A stretch of DNA of 64,000 nucleotides from Alloprevotella sp. OH1205_COT-284 (GCF_003859795.1 NZ_RQYI01000001.1:124001-188000), one strand, 5' to 3'; numbered from the stretch's first letter, positions 34,610-44,510 are shown. Notes: generated by a model not told the origin, from the letters alone. Numbers and translations: made by a program.

Positions 34610-34903
34610 GCGGATTTGATTGAGTTGTGTGTAAAAACTCGATAAAACAAATTTGTTTTAACTTTCATTCCGAAGAATAGGAGTGATAATGCTCGGGATA
34701 TGAAGCAAATTGCCCGTTCGGAAGGCTCGCTTCGATGGCATGAAGGGAGCGGGATGTGGGGCTGAAATCCGAAAATCGATGGACGATACTCGGCCGAATT
34801 TTGAAAAGACCGATTGTTTTTTCCGTGTTTTCCCGATGTTCCGGCGTGCCGATGCGACGCCGACAGACGGGCTCGGATTTGCCTCCTATGCGTTGAAAAA
34901 AAT

Positions 34904-34960
34904 CTACCTCAGAGCTAAAAATTTCTACCTCAGAGCCGGATTTTTTTAGCTCTGAGGTAG
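34904..34960. repeat. 21-bp-periodic CTACCTCAGAG repeat, locus 2
   Basis: CTACCTCAGAG lies at 34904-34914 and 34925-34935 (21 bp apart) and its inverse CTCTGAGGTAG at 34950-34960, followed by ATTTTCGG. It sits in the 716-bp gap between the helicase and sialidase genes, which otherwise holds only the helicase promoter and no gene I can support. Confidence 0.7.
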
Positions 34961-35144
34961 ATTTTCGGGCGAACAGTGGGCGAAAAAGGGCAATGTGGTT
35001 TCGATGAGGCCGCCCGGTGGGAGAATTGGGTTTTTCTACCTTCTCCGCAAAGGGCGTGGCGTATTGAGGTCGAGGGCTGTGGACGAGGGTATGTCGAACC
35101 GAAGGGCAGTGCCGGCTGCCCACTGTGTGTGTGTTGCCGGAGGG

Positions 35145-36482
35145 TCAGCGATGTTGGGGAGAAAGGGTTTTCTTTATGGGCGCAAGGAGGTTTTTGCGCG
35201 GCATCTTGGCCGTAAATTCTCCGTGAGTGATCTGTTCGATGCAGAGGGGAACATAGATCTGCGTGTAGGCTGCTCCTTGGCCGTAGGTTTCCTCTTCGTA
35301 GAAAAAAGCTATGCGGCCGTCGGGTTGCTGAACCATGGTGCTGTATGCGCTGTTGATTTTCGACACTTCGTAAGGGCCTTTCCAATCGGCGGCAAACTGC
35401 GAGGGGGTGCGGTAGTAGAGCTGGGAGTAAAGGGGTTTGAAATAGATGCCCACGCGCGAACGTCCGGGCCCCAGAGGTACGCTTTGCAAGGCAAGGCGCA
35501 CAGTTTTTCGGCTCTTTTTGTGGATGGCGTCCACGATGAGTATCTCGCCGTTGCAGCTGTTTTTCACCGCCTGCACTCCGCCTTGCACTCCGGCCGAAGC
35601 CACAGGCTCGCTCCACACGCCGGTGGCCTTGCGGCGGCTGATGTAGGAGTAGATGTTGTAGATGCGTCCGCCCCATGCTCGGCTCGACAAGACGACGTTG
35701 CCGTTGGGCAGTTCTTCGATTTTGGGTTCGTCGCCTTCGGGAGCGGGCGAGGTGTGGATGCTGCCGAGCGATTTCCATGTGCGTCCGAAATCGTCGCTAT
35801 ACACCACGCGGTTGCCGCCGGGGCGTGCGCAGAGGGCGGCATAGAGGCGATAGTAGCGGCCGACTTTGATGATGCGGCTTTGGCAGATCCGGCCGCTGCC
35901 GAAGAAGAGGGCATTGACGTTGCCGAGACGGCTGCCGTCGAAAAGGGAGTAGACAGACTCGGTGATGTCTTGCGGCGTGCTCCAACTGTGGCCGTTGTCG
36001 TGGCTGCGGAGAATGGCGACGCGGTTGGGGTTTTGGCGCGTGGTGGAGGAGTGGGAGTAAACGGTGTTGCCCGTGACGCAGACAATAATCACCTCGTCAG
36101 ACCGACTGTCGGCCACGATAGCCGCATCGCCATAGCCGCAGGTGGGCGAGCCTTTGATACCGTCGCCTTCGGCCAACACCAGCTCTTCGCTCCATGTCAT
36201 GCCGTTGTTGGCGGAGAACCGATAGCGGAGATCGACCCGACCGAAACCGATGTCGCCGCCACAGGGACGATAGTCGGTGATGGCGAGGAGTGTGCCGTTG
36301 TGGGTGGAGGCAATGGCAGGGATGCGATAGGGAGTTTGTCCGGGCAGGGTTTTGAAAAGAGGCTGCTCCATGCCGATGTCACACTTGGGGGCGGCGGCAG
36401 GGGCGGGCATGCCGGATTGTTGTGCCGAAAGACCGAGGCCGACGGCAAGAAGAAAAAGAGTGGCGAAGAGAGAACGTTTCAT
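35145..36482 (-). CDS. secreted exo-alpha-sialidase (BNR-repeat neuraminidase)
   Basis: The 445-residue protein has a signal peptide (about residues 1-20, ending GLSA), the neuraminidase YRIP motif at 52-55 containing the first catalytic-triad arginine, and Asp-box repeats SANNGMTW (90), SHDNGHSW (160) and SDDFGRTW (229), the blades of a GH33-like six-bladed propeller. It should release terminal sialic acid from host glycoproteins or mucin, outside the inner membrane. No sialic acid transport or catabolism genes are adjacent. The second ATG (36482) is chosen because it directly starts the signal peptide. Confidence 0.88.
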   Translation of the reverse strand: MKRSLFATLFLLAVGLGLSAQQSGMPAPAAAPKCDIGMEQPLFKTLPGQTPYRIPAIASTHNGTLLAITDYRPCGGDIGFGRVDLRYRFSANNGMTWSEELVLAEGDGIKGSPTCGYGDAAIVADSRSDEVIIVCVTGNTVYSHSSTTRQNPNRVAILRSHDNGHSWSTPQDITESVYSLFDGSRLGNVNALFFGSGRICQSRIIKVGRYYRLYAALCARPGGNRVVYSDDFGRTWKSLGSIHTSPAPEGDEPKIEELPNGNVVLSSRAWGGRIYNIYSYISRRKATGVWSEPVASAGVQGGVQAVKNSCNGEILIVDAIHKKSRKTVRLALQSVPLGPGRSRVGIYFKPLYSQLYYRTPSQFAADWKGPYEVSKINSAYSTMVQQPDGRIAFFYEEETYGQGAAYTQIYVPLCIEQITHGEFTAKMPRKNLLAPIKKTLSPQHR

Positions 36483-36508
36483 GATGAAGACGGACATTGG
36501 TGATGGAG

Positions 36509-36516
36509 CAAATATA
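36509..36516 (-). promoter_or_regulatory. -7 promoter box of the sialidase gene
   Basis: Reverse strand TATATTTG, 26 bases before the start codon. Between it and the ispG terminator (36709-36742) I see nothing. Confidence 0.5.
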
Positions 36517-36708
36517 GTAAATTCTTTTCATAATTGTTGAAAAATGAAAAGAATTGATGGATTTTTCCTTGCCTATTTTCGGCTTTCCGACCATTGGGGG
36601 ACAAAAACGCGGTCATCGCGTTGAAAATCGAAAAAGTGAAAGGGGGGAGCGGAAAGCGTCTTTTCGGAAAATCCGCCAAAAGCCGAGGGAAAATGTGGGG
36701 CAAAGAAA

Positions 36709-36742
36709 ACTCCGCCCAAACCGTTTGCGGATAGGGCGGAGT
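36709..36742 (-). terminator. terminator of ispG
   Basis: ACTCCGCCC pairs with GGGCGGAGT; on the reverse strand TTTTCTTTG follows. Confidence 0.65.
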
Positions 36743-36799
36743 GAAGAGAGGGGCGAAGCCGATGCCTGCCAAAGCGGAGGGGTGGAGGCTTCGGCGAAA

Positions 36800-38659
36800 C
36801 TATGTTTCTGACGGAGATGCGTTTTTGGCTTGGTCGGTTTCGATGAGGCGGAGCAAGCGATCGACGGCATCTTCGGTCGGGATGTTGCGCTCGACACAGG
36901 TTTTTCCGCGATACAGACTGACTTTGCCGGGAGCTGCGCCGACATATCCGTAGTCGGCATCGGCCATTTCGCCGGGGCCGTTTACGATGCAGCCCATAAT
37001 GCCGATTTTCAGCCCTTTCAGGTGGGAGGTGGCGGCTTTGATGCGGGCGATCGTGCCGGGCAGATCGTAGAGCGTGCGTCCGCAACCGGGACAAGAGATG
37101 TATTCCGTTTTGGTCATGCGGAGCCGTCCGGCTTGCAAAATGGCAAAGGCCGTTTCGTCGCGTTCGGCCAAAGGCGAGGCGAGCATGAGGCCGTCGGTGA
37201 AGCCGTCGAACATCAAAACGCCCGTGTCGGCCGCCGCCTTGATTTGAAAGCCCTCTTTGTCGGCGTCGCCGTATTGTTGGCAGAAGATAATGGGATTTGT
37301 GAGCCGCTCGTTGCCCATTTCGTGTACCAAGGCACGGAGCTCGCCGCTGCGGTTGGCATGGTGGCTTTGCGCGATGACCACCATTTCGGGATGCACGCGG
37401 AGGCAGGCTTTGACTTCGTCGTTGAGTTGAGCATAAGAAAGGAAGAGAAATTTGGCGGCTGCCGTGCTCTGATGAACAAACATGAGATACTGCGGCGTGT
37501 AGGCCGGGAAAGTGCCTGCCTCTCCCGTCCACGAGGGAGCATCGACAATGGCCGAAGCCGTGTGTTTGCGCCAGTCGGAAGGGAGTGTGTCGCCGAAATA
37601 AGCGTAGTCGGGCAGGGGAGTGGAGGGAGTGGCGGAAGGCACGGCCAAACGGGCATCGGCGCGATAGGACACGACGACGGGAGCGTGTGTGCCGCCGATG
37701 TTGAGCACCGGACAGGTGGGGCGACGCTGCGGTCGAAGCCAGTCGAAAAGAGGGCATTGCGAGGCCGGAATGCGGTTGTGACCGGAACGCGAATTGAGCA
37801 CATAGGCCGCGAGTTGATAGGCCACGGGAATTTCGGCTTCGGGAGCTTCGGAGAGAGAAACGCGAATGGTGTCGCCGATGCCGTCGGCCAAAAGCGCGCC
37901 GATGCCCACTGCGCTCTTGATGCGGCCGTCTTCGCCCTCTCCGGCTTCGGTCACGCCGAGATGCAGCGGGAAGGTCATGCCTTCGCGGCGCATAGTGTCG
38001 ACAAGCAGACGCATGCTTTCGACCATGACAACGGTGTTGGAGGCTTTGATGGAAACGACTGCGTTGCGGAAGTCCTCTTTCACGCAAACGCGCAAGAACT
38101 CCATGCAACTCTCGACGATGCCGGCGGGCGTGTCGCCATAGTGGCACATGATGCGGTCGGAGAGGCTGCCGTGGTTCACGCCAATGCGCAGGGCAGTGCC
38201 GTGGGTTTTGCAGATGTCGAGCAGTCGGCGAAATCGGGCTTCGAGGCGTTCGAGTTCGGCGGCATACTCTTCGGGTGTGTATTCGAGGCTTTTGAACGTG
38301 CGGGCGGGGTCTACGTAGTTGCCGGGATTGATGCGCACTTTCTCGACGATGGTTGCGGCCACGTCGGCCACGTTGGGATTGAAGTGCACATCGGCCACGA
38401 GGGGAGTGTTGTAGCCGCGGCGGCGCAGTTCTTCACGGATGTTGCGCAGGTTTTCGGCCTCTCGTTTTCCCTGAGTGGTGAGGCGTATGTAGTCGGCTCC
38501 GGCTTCGATGATGCGTATGCACTGTTCGACGCTGGCCTCGGTGTCGGTGGTGAGTGTGGTGGTCATGCTCTGCAAGCGCAATGGCTTTCCGCCACCGAGG
38601 GGTGTGTTGCCCACGCTCACTTCGTGGCTGGGACGGGGATTGTAGTTGAATAAGTCCAT
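36800..38659 (-). CDS. ispG: 4-hydroxy-3-methylbut-2-enyl-diphosphate synthase
   Basis: The 619-residue protein is the long form of IspG (GcpE) found in Bacteroidota and Chlamydiota, in which an extra domain of about 250 residues separates the TIM barrel from the [4Fe-4S] domain. The N-terminal barrel has RLQSMTTTLTTDTEASVEQC, ADVHFNPNVA and LRIGVNHGSLSDRI. The cluster cysteines are in ISCPGCGRTLYDLPG and MGCIVNGPGEMADADYGYVG near the C-terminus. It reduces ME-cPP to HMBPP in the MEP pathway. The ATG at 38659 is used because the upstream extension is not family-like. Confidence 0.94.
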   Translation of the reverse strand: MDLFNYNPRPSHEVSVGNTPLGGGKPLRLQSMTTTLTTDTEASVEQCIRIIEAGADYIRLTTQGKREAENLRNIREELRRRGYNTPLVADVHFNPNVADVAATIVEKVRINPGNYVDPARTFKSLEYTPEEYAAELERLEARFRRLLDICKTHGTALRIGVNHGSLSDRIMCHYGDTPAGIVESCMEFLRVCVKEDFRNAVVSIKASNTVVMVESMRLLVDTMRREGMTFPLHLGVTEAGEGEDGRIKSAVGIGALLADGIGDTIRVSLSEAPEAEIPVAYQLAAYVLNSRSGHNRIPASQCPLFDWLRPQRRPTCPVLNIGGTHAPVVVSYRADARLAVPSATPSTPLPDYAYFGDTLPSDWRKHTASAIVDAPSWTGEAGTFPAYTPQYLMFVHQSTAAAKFLFLSYAQLNDEVKACLRVHPEMVVIAQSHHANRSGELRALVHEMGNERLTNPIIFCQQYGDADKEGFQIKAAADTGVLMFDGFTDGLMLASPLAERDETAFAILQAGRLRMTKTEYISCPGCGRTLYDLPGTIARIKAATSHLKGLKIGIMGCIVNGPGEMADADYGYVGAAPGKVSLYRGKTCVERNIPTEDAVDRLLRLIETDQAKNASPSET

Positions 38660-38683
38660 GTTCGAAATGGGGCAGATGAAGAG

Positions 38684-38732
38684 AGAAGTGGGCAGAGAGG
38701 ATGCGTCGTCCGCCGCCGTTCTGCCCACTTCT
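38684..38732 (-). terminator. hairpin between purE and ispG
   Basis: AGAAGTGGGCAGA (38684-38696) pairs perfectly with TCTGCCCACTTCT (38720-38732). It may end purE transcription or attenuate read-through into ispG; the tail is only moderately T-rich. Confidence 0.5.
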
Positions 38733-38737
38733 TTTGT

Positions 38738-39241
38738 TTAGCATTTGAATTTGTAGTCCGTGGCGGCCAGTTCTTCGTTGGCTTTCACGATTTTGTTTTT
38801 GAGATTGCGCTTGTAGTCGGCAAGTTTTCGTGCCACGGTTTCGTCTCCCAAAGCAAGCATCTGAACGGCAAGTATGGCGGCATTCATCGCTCCGTTCACG
38901 GCCACCGTCGCAACGGGAATGCCGGGCGGCATCTGCACAATGGAGAGGAGGGCGTCAAGGCCGTCGAGCATGCCCTTGATCGGCACGCCGATGACGGGCA
39001 GGGTGGTGTTGGCGGCGATGACACCGGGCAGAGCGGCGGCCATGCCTGCGGCGGCGATGATGACGCGAATGCCGCGATCGGCCGCTCCCGTGGCAAACTC
39101 TTCCACTTCGGCCGGCGTGCGATGTGCCGAAAGGGCATTGATTTCAAACGGAATTTCGAGTTCGTCGAGCAGACGTGCGGCTTTGTCCATAATGGGGAGA
39201 TCGCTCGTGCTGCCCATGATGATACTGATGAGTGGAGTCAT
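38738..39241 (-). CDS. purE: 5-(carboxyamino)imidazole ribonucleotide mutase
   Basis: The 167-residue class I PurE converts N5-CAIR to CAIR in purine synthesis. Signatures are IMGSTSDLPIMDKAA, the active-site ALSAHRTPAEVEEF, IAAAGMAAALPGVIAA and the C-terminal AVQMLALGDETVARKLADY. The length fits the octameric class I enzyme. purK is not adjacent; purD is at 59 kb in this window. Confidence 0.94.
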   Translation of the reverse strand: MTPLISIIMGSTSDLPIMDKAARLLDELEIPFEINALSAHRTPAEVEEFATGAADRGIRVIIAAAGMAAALPGVIAANTTLPVIGVPIKGMLDGLDALLSIVQMPPGIPVATVAVNGAMNAAILAVQMLALGDETVARKLADYKRNLKNKIVKANEELAATDYKFKC

Positions 39242-39402
39242 AGTGGTGAAAAGAATAGACGCTCTGCGATGACCGGCGTGTGGAGGAGAGGCCGGATCTT
39301 TCGGAGGGAGCGGAGGTTATGGATTGATTTTGAGCAGATCGGAAGGAGTGGGGTGCAGGGAGCTTGTCGGAAGAACCGCACCGGCGACGGCGCGCGGCGT
39401 GT

Positions 39403-40020
39403 TCAGATGAAAAAGACAACGCCCCAACCGCAAAGAATGCCCACGATGACGCCGAAAAGCAATTCGCGGTAGTTGTGTACTTGCAAAATCATGCGGCTGC
39501 TGCAAACCGCACCGCTGAGCAAAATGGCAAGGCAGAGCCAAAAGGTGGCGTTGAATTGAAACACGAGCGAAAAGGCCATGAGCATGCCGATGACGCCTCC
39601 CGAAGCGGCCGCGTGGGTAGAGATTTTGATCCACATGTTGATCACGGCACACACGATTTGGAGCAGAAGTGCCGACATGACCACGGTGGAGAGAAAAGTG
39701 GGGATGTGGAGCGATTTCATCAAGATGTACAGACTGCCGTAGCAGAGGATGTTGATGATATAGGGCACGAAGCGTCGCTCGCGACGGCTCATTTGGTGGC
39801 TCGTCCAGCCGTTGATGCGACGATAGAGGTAGATGGCCGAAAGGGGAAAGATCCAAGTGAAAATAATCACGATGCTGCCGAAAGCGAGTCGGTATCGGTT
39901 GTCGAGCTGATTGAGGTAGCTGAACAGCAACAAGAGCGTGACCGCCACGGTGGGGAGGTAGAACGGCGTGAAGAATACGGAAATCGCTTTGGCCGTGAGG
40001 ATGATATATCTGTTTTTCAT
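39403..40020 (-). CDS. PAP2-like polytopic membrane protein
   Basis: The 205-residue protein has about six membrane helices (first helix AISVFFTPFYLPTVAVTLLLL). ISTHAAASGGVIG resembles the middle PAP2 phosphatase motif and HNYRELLFGVIVG the last one, but the proline of PSGH and the terminal aspartate are missing, so catalysis is doubtful. It could be a lipid-phosphatase relative or a structural homologue. It is 50 bp downstream of rpoN. The ATG at 40020 begins at the hydrophobic part; an upstream start at 40074 overlaps rpoN. Confidence 0.55.
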   Translation of the reverse strand: MKNRYIILTAKAISVFFTPFYLPTVAVTLLLLFSYLNQLDNRYRLAFGSIVIIFTWIFPLSAIYLYRRINGWTSHQMSRRERRFVPYIINILCYGSLYILMKSLHIPTFLSTVVMSALLLQIVCAVINMWIKISTHAAASGGVIGMLMAFSLVFQFNATFWLCLAILLSGAVCSSRMILQVHNYRELLFGVIVGILCGWGVVFFI

Positions 40021-40070
40021 TGCCCGACGGAATGGTTGTGGATGGCGAAAATGTGTTGTGCTGGTGAGTT

Positions 40071-41549
40071 TCATCGGCGCAGTCCCGATTTGGGAATGCC
40101 GAGTTGCTCGCGATATTTGGAAACGGTGCGTCGTGCCACTTTCATGCCGCGTTCGGCGAGCATGGCGGCCAGTGCTTCATCGGAAAGAGGGGCTTTTCGA
40201 TCTTCGCCGGCCACGATTTCGGCAATGGCGGCTTTGACTTTTCGGGCGGCGAGGGTTTCGCCGTCGGCCGAGGTGAATTGTGTCGAGAAGAAGTGGCGGA
40301 GCGGATAAGTGCCGAAGTCGGTTTCGACATATTTTGAATTGACGGCTCGCGAAACGGTGCTGATGTCCACGCCGGCCGTTTCGGCGATGTCTTTGAGCAC
40401 CATGGGGTGGAGCAGGGTTTCGTCGTCGTCGGCCACAAAAAAGTCGCGTTGCCGTTCGACTATGGCTTCCATGACGCGCTGCAAGGTATAATGTCGGCGA
40501 CGTATGCTTTCGATGAACGACTGTGCCGCCTCCACTTTTTGTCGAGCATAAAGGAAAGCTTCCTCTTGTGCGCGGGTCAGTGCGGCTTTTTCGCCTTTTT
40601 CGCCTTTTTCGGCGGCTTTGTCGTGTGCCCGTCGGTGCATGACGATGGTTTCTGCAAAGGAGGGGCTGACGCGCAGTTCGGGAATTTGTCCGCGGTGTTG
40701 CACGACCGTGGGTTCTCCGCTCTCGTCGAGGTAAACGCGAAAGTCGGGTACAATGGTCGGTGCGGTGCTGCGTGCCGTTTCCGAGAGCATGCTGCCGGGG
40801 CGTGGGTTAAGGTGTGCTATCTCGTGGCGGATGCAGGAAATGGTTTCCTCATCTACGTCGAGCCGCTCCCGAATTTTTGTCCAGCGAGAGTGCATCAGGT
40901 CGTCGAAACACTCATCGACCACTTGCCGCGTCCAACCCGTGAGAGGGAGCTGCAACAGCAGGCACTGTCGAAGGTTTCGCGCTCCGATGCCGCGTGGTTC
41001 GAAACTTTGCAGCATCGCGGCCAGACGATCGATCTCTTCGGGGGTGGTGTCGATATACTCTTGAAAAGCCAACTCGTCGCATAGCGTTGCGTTGTCCTTT
41101 GTGAGAAAACCGTTCTCGTCGAGCGATCCGACGAGATAGGTGAGAATGGCTGTTTCGTGCTCGTCAAGAGAGCGTTCGCCGATTTGACGATACAGATTTT
41201 CGTAAGACGTTTCGTCGTCGGCAATCTGACGTTCGTGACGGTTGTCGTCGCCCAAACGGTTGTAGGCCTCCCGCAGATTTTCGGGCACGTCGTCGAGTGT
41301 GCGATAGTCGCCGAGGGCATCGTTCAAGGCGTCGCCCGGCGTTTCTTTGTCGTAGTCGGGTTCGCCCCACTCGTTGTCTTCGTTTTCGCCCACTTCCAAG
41401 GCTTCGTTGTCGAGAAGTTCGTTTTGCAACCGCTCCTCGAAATCGGCCAGCGGCATCTCTATGAGGCTCGACAGCAAGACTTGTGCGCTCGATGCGATTT
41501 GCACCTGCGTTTGCTGTTGCTGTTGTTGAAAACCTTGTCGGTGAGCCAT
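40071..41549 (-). CDS. rpoN: RNA polymerase sigma-54 factor
   Basis: The 492-residue protein has the three sigma-54 regions: glutamine-rich activator-binding region I (QGFQQQQQQTQVQ, then LLSSLIEMPLADFEERL), the acidic linker, and the core-binding and DNA-binding domains with LNPRPGSM and the RpoN box ARRTVSKYREQLGIP near residue 480. It directs transcription from -24/-12 promoters with enhancer-binding ATPases, none of which is encoded in this window. Its -7 promoter box is at 41572-41579. Confidence 0.95.
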   Translation of the reverse strand: MAHRQGFQQQQQQTQVQIASSAQVLLSSLIEMPLADFEERLQNELLDNEALEVGENEDNEWGEPDYDKETPGDALNDALGDYRTLDDVPENLREAYNRLGDDNRHERQIADDETSYENLYRQIGERSLDEHETAILTYLVGSLDENGFLTKDNATLCDELAFQEYIDTTPEEIDRLAAMLQSFEPRGIGARNLRQCLLLQLPLTGWTRQVVDECFDDLMHSRWTKIRERLDVDEETISCIRHEIAHLNPRPGSMLSETARSTAPTIVPDFRVYLDESGEPTVVQHRGQIPELRVSPSFAETIVMHRRAHDKAAEKGEKGEKAALTRAQEEAFLYARQKVEAAQSFIESIRRRHYTLQRVMEAIVERQRDFFVADDDETLLHPMVLKDIAETAGVDISTVSRAVNSKYVETDFGTYPLRHFFSTQFTSADGETLAARKVKAAIAEIVAGEDRKAPLSDEALAAMLAERGMKVARRTVSKYREQLGIPKSGLRR

Positions 41550-41571
41550 ATTTTACGCGTGATTATTACTG

Positions 41572-41579
41572 CAAAAATA
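41572..41579 (-). promoter_or_regulatory. -7 promoter box of rpoN
   Basis: Reverse strand TATTTTTG, 22 bases before the rpoN start codon. Confidence 0.5.
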
Positions 41580-41723
41580 CGATTTTTTCCGCATTCTCCG
41601 CATCAAAGGCCGATTTATTGCATGGGGAGGTGGCAGGCTTTTCGTTTGTGAATCGTGTGGCGGCATTTTCCGCACGAAACACGCTTTCGGCCAAAATCAC
41701 CGCCCGATGCCGCATGCCTCTCG

Positions 41724-44510
41724 TCAGTGGGCTTCCAGCCAGTTCTTGCCCTCTCCGCATTCGGCGAGCAGGGGCACCCGCATGGCGTAGGCACGTTCCA
41801 TTTCTTCCACCACGAGGGTGCGGACGCGTTCGAGTTCGTCGAAAGGCACGGAGAAGTTGAGTTCGTCGTGTACTTGCAGGATCATTTTTGTTTGCAAACC
41901 TTCGTGTTGCAATCTGCGGTCAATGGCGATCATGGCCAGTTTGATGATGTCGGCCGCCGTGCCTTGAATGGGAGCATTGACGGCATTGCGCTCGGCATAC
42001 CCCCTCACGGTGGCGTTGCGCGAACTGATGTCGGGCAGGTAGCGTCGGCGTCCGAAGAGGGTGAGTATGTGTCCTGTTTCGCGCGCTCGTTCGATGCTTT
42101 CGTCCATGAATTCCCGTACGCGAGGATAGGTGGCGAAGTAGTTGTCAATAAGTTCCTTGGCCTCTGTTCGCGATACGCCCATGCGCTCCGAAAGTCCGAA
42201 GGCGGAGATGCCGTAGATGATGCCGAAATTTGCGGTCTTGGCCTTTCGGCGTTCGTCTCGGTCGATTTCTTCGAGCGGCTTTTGAAAGATGCGTGCCGCC
42301 GTGGCGGCGTGGATGTCGCGGCCGTTGTTGAAATCGTCGATCATGTGGGTGTCGCCACTCAGGTGTGCCATGATGCGCAGCTCGATTTGGGAGTAGTCGG
42401 CACTGAAAAAGGTGCAGCCTTCTTCGGGTACGAAAGCGCGTCGAATTTCTCGCCCGTCGTCGCCGCGCACGGGAATGTTTTGCAAGTTCGGATTTGAAGA
42501 GGATAGGCGGCCGGTGGCCGTTACGGCCTGATTGAAAGAGGTGTGGATGCGACGGGTGTGGGGGTTGATGAGTTGCGGAAGGGCTTCGACGTAGGTGGAA
42601 AGCAGCTTTTTCAAGCCGCGGTGCGCCAGAATTTTTTCGACGATAGGATGCTTTCCGCGGAGGCTTTCGAGCACTTCTTCGGAGGTGGAATATTGTCCGG
42701 TTTTGGTCTTTTTGGCTTTCTCCGATATTTTGAGTTCGTCAAACAGCACTTCGCCCACTTGTTTTGGAGAGGTGATGGTAAACTCACGCCCGGCCATTTC
42801 GTAAATCTCGTTTTCGAGGCGGAGCATTCTTTCTCTGAACTGGTTGCCGGTTTCTCGGAGTGCATCGGTGTCGAGTCGCACGCCGTTTTGTTCCATTCGT
42901 GCCAAGACGGGCATGAGGGGCATTTCGATGTTGCGAAACACGTCGTAAACTTCCTTTTCTCTCATCTCGGTTTCGAGCGGAGCTTTGAGGGCGAGAGTGA
43001 TGTCGGCATCTTCGCAAGCGTAGTCTTTGATTTCGGACGGCGGGAGGTCGGCCATGTTTTTTTGTGTGCGACCGCTGCCGATGAGTTCCTCGATACGAAT
43101 GGTGCGATAGTGTAGATAGACTTCGGCCAAGTGGTCCATGTTGTGCCGCTGTTCGGGTTGCACGACATAGTGTGCGAGCATGGTGTCGAAAAGTCGGCCT
43201 TTGATCTCGACGCCATACCGTGAGAGAACGATGATGTCGTATTTGAGATTTTGCCCCACCTTCTCTGTTTTTTCGCTTTCAAAGAACGGACGGAAAACTT
43301 CGAGCATTTTTCGAGCTTCGATTGTTTCACGTGGAACAACAACATACCAAGCGCAATTTCCCTCGACCGCAAAGCTTATTCCCACCAATTCCGCCTCGTG
43401 GGCATTGACGGAAGTCGTTTCGGTGTCGAATGCTACGACTTCAAATGTCAATAGTTTTCTACAAACTTCTTGGGCTTTTTCAAGATTATCAATGAGATGA
43501 TATTCGTGCTCTCTTGTTTTTATGCTCTCAAAATCGGCGTCGAAATCGTTTTCCGACAAGTTGCTCGAATCTGAGCCAAAGAGAGAGGGGCTGGGATCGA
43601 ATAGCGAGGGCTCTTTGTTGGGATTTTTTTGCAATTTCTTCTCTTCGTCCAAAAAACGAGTGATGAAGGAGCGAAATTCCAATTCTTCAAAGATTTTTCT
43701 CAGTTCTTCCTTGTTCGGCTCCTTGCGGCTCATTTTCTCCCAGTCGAGTTGTAGGGGGACGTCGGTTTTGATCGTGGCCAGAAATTTGGAAAGACGGATC
43801 AGTTCGGCATTCTCCTCCACTTTTTTCTTTTGTGCGCCTTTGAGGCGATCGGACGAGGCGAGGAGATTTTCGACGGATCCGAATTCTCCGATGAGCTTAA
43901 TGGCTGTTTTTTCTCCCACACCGGGACATCCCGGAATGTTGTCGGCCGTGTCGCCCATCAGTCCGAGCAAGTCTATGACTTGGGTGGGGTGGTCGATCGA
44001 GTATTTCCGACAAACCTCCTCGACACCGAGTTTCTCCAATCCGGCGGCTCCCGTTCCGGGGCGACACATGGTGATGTTTTCGGCCACGAGTTGGGCATAG
44101 TCTTTGTCGGGGGTGATCATGTAGACCTCCACGCCTTCTTGTGCGGCCTTTCGGGCGATTGTCCCGATAACGTCGTCGGCTTCATAGCCGGGCACTTCGA
44201 TGGTGGCAATTTGGTAGGCTTCGACGATGCGTTTGATTTCGGGCACCGCCCATTTGATGTCTTCGGGCGTGGCTTCGCGGTGGGCTTTGTAGTCGGGGAA
44301 GATGTCGTGACGGAATGTGCCTCCGGGCGGATCGAAACAAACGGCCGCGAAGTCGGGGCGGAGGGTGCGAAGGAGGTCTTCGAGCGTATTGACAAAACCG
44401 AAAACGGCCGAGGTGTTCTGACCTTTTGAATTGACGCGCGGAGAGCGGATCAAGCCGTAGTAGGCACGGAAGATCAAAGCATAAGCGTCAAGGAGTATTA
44501 ATTTTTGCAT
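41724..44510 (-). CDS. polA: DNA polymerase I
   Basis: The 928-residue protein has a 5'-3' exonuclease domain (residues 1-300; LILLDAYALIFRAYYG, CPGVGEKTAIKLIGEFG), a 3'-5' exonuclease domain with the Asp-Glu pair in VAFDTETTSVN, and the polymerase domain with motif A DYSQIELRIMAHLSGD, motif B RRKAKTANFGIIYG and motif C LQVHDELNF. It fills gaps and removes RNA primers. The ATG at 44510 is used; the frame extends upstream into the divergent polyprenyl-synthase region. The coding sequence contains a perfect parS-like site at 43323-43338. Confidence 0.96.
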   Translation of the reverse strand: MQKLILLDAYALIFRAYYGLIRSPRVNSKGQNTSAVFGFVNTLEDLLRTLRPDFAAVCFDPPGGTFRHDIFPDYKAHREATPEDIKWAVPEIKRIVEAYQIATIEVPGYEADDVIGTIARKAAQEGVEVYMITPDKDYAQLVAENITMCRPGTGAAGLEKLGVEEVCRKYSIDHPTQVIDLLGLMGDTADNIPGCPGVGEKTAIKLIGEFGSVENLLASSDRLKGAQKKKVEENAELIRLSKFLATIKTDVPLQLDWEKMSRKEPNKEELRKIFEELEFRSFITRFLDEEKKLQKNPNKEPSLFDPSPSLFGSDSSNLSENDFDADFESIKTREHEYHLIDNLEKAQEVCRKLLTFEVVAFDTETTSVNAHEAELVGISFAVEGNCAWYVVVPRETIEARKMLEVFRPFFESEKTEKVGQNLKYDIIVLSRYGVEIKGRLFDTMLAHYVVQPEQRHNMDHLAEVYLHYRTIRIEELIGSGRTQKNMADLPPSEIKDYACEDADITLALKAPLETEMREKEVYDVFRNIEMPLMPVLARMEQNGVRLDTDALRETGNQFRERMLRLENEIYEMAGREFTITSPKQVGEVLFDELKISEKAKKTKTGQYSTSEEVLESLRGKHPIVEKILAHRGLKKLLSTYVEALPQLINPHTRRIHTSFNQAVTATGRLSSSNPNLQNIPVRGDDGREIRRAFVPEEGCTFFSADYSQIELRIMAHLSGDTHMIDDFNNGRDIHAATAARIFQKPLEEIDRDERRKAKTANFGIIYGISAFGLSERMGVSRTEAKELIDNYFATYPRVREFMDESIERARETGHILTLFGRRRYLPDISSRNATVRGYAERNAVNAPIQGTAADIIKLAMIAIDRRLQHEGLQTKMILQVHDELNFSVPFDELERVRTLVVEEMERAYAMRVPLLAECGEGKNWLEAH
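43323..43338. promoter_or_regulatory. parS-like centromere site 1 (inside polA)
   Basis: TGTTTCACGTGGAACA is a near-palindromic 16-mer matching the ParB-binding parS consensus TGTTNCACGTGAAACA apart from one common substitution (GAAACA to GGAACA). It lies within the polA coding sequence. Confidence 0.75.

Noticed and set aside
34904-34960. CRISPR array
   Set aside because: Repeats are 11 bp with 10-bp variable gaps, occur only two or three times per locus, and no cas genes are present.
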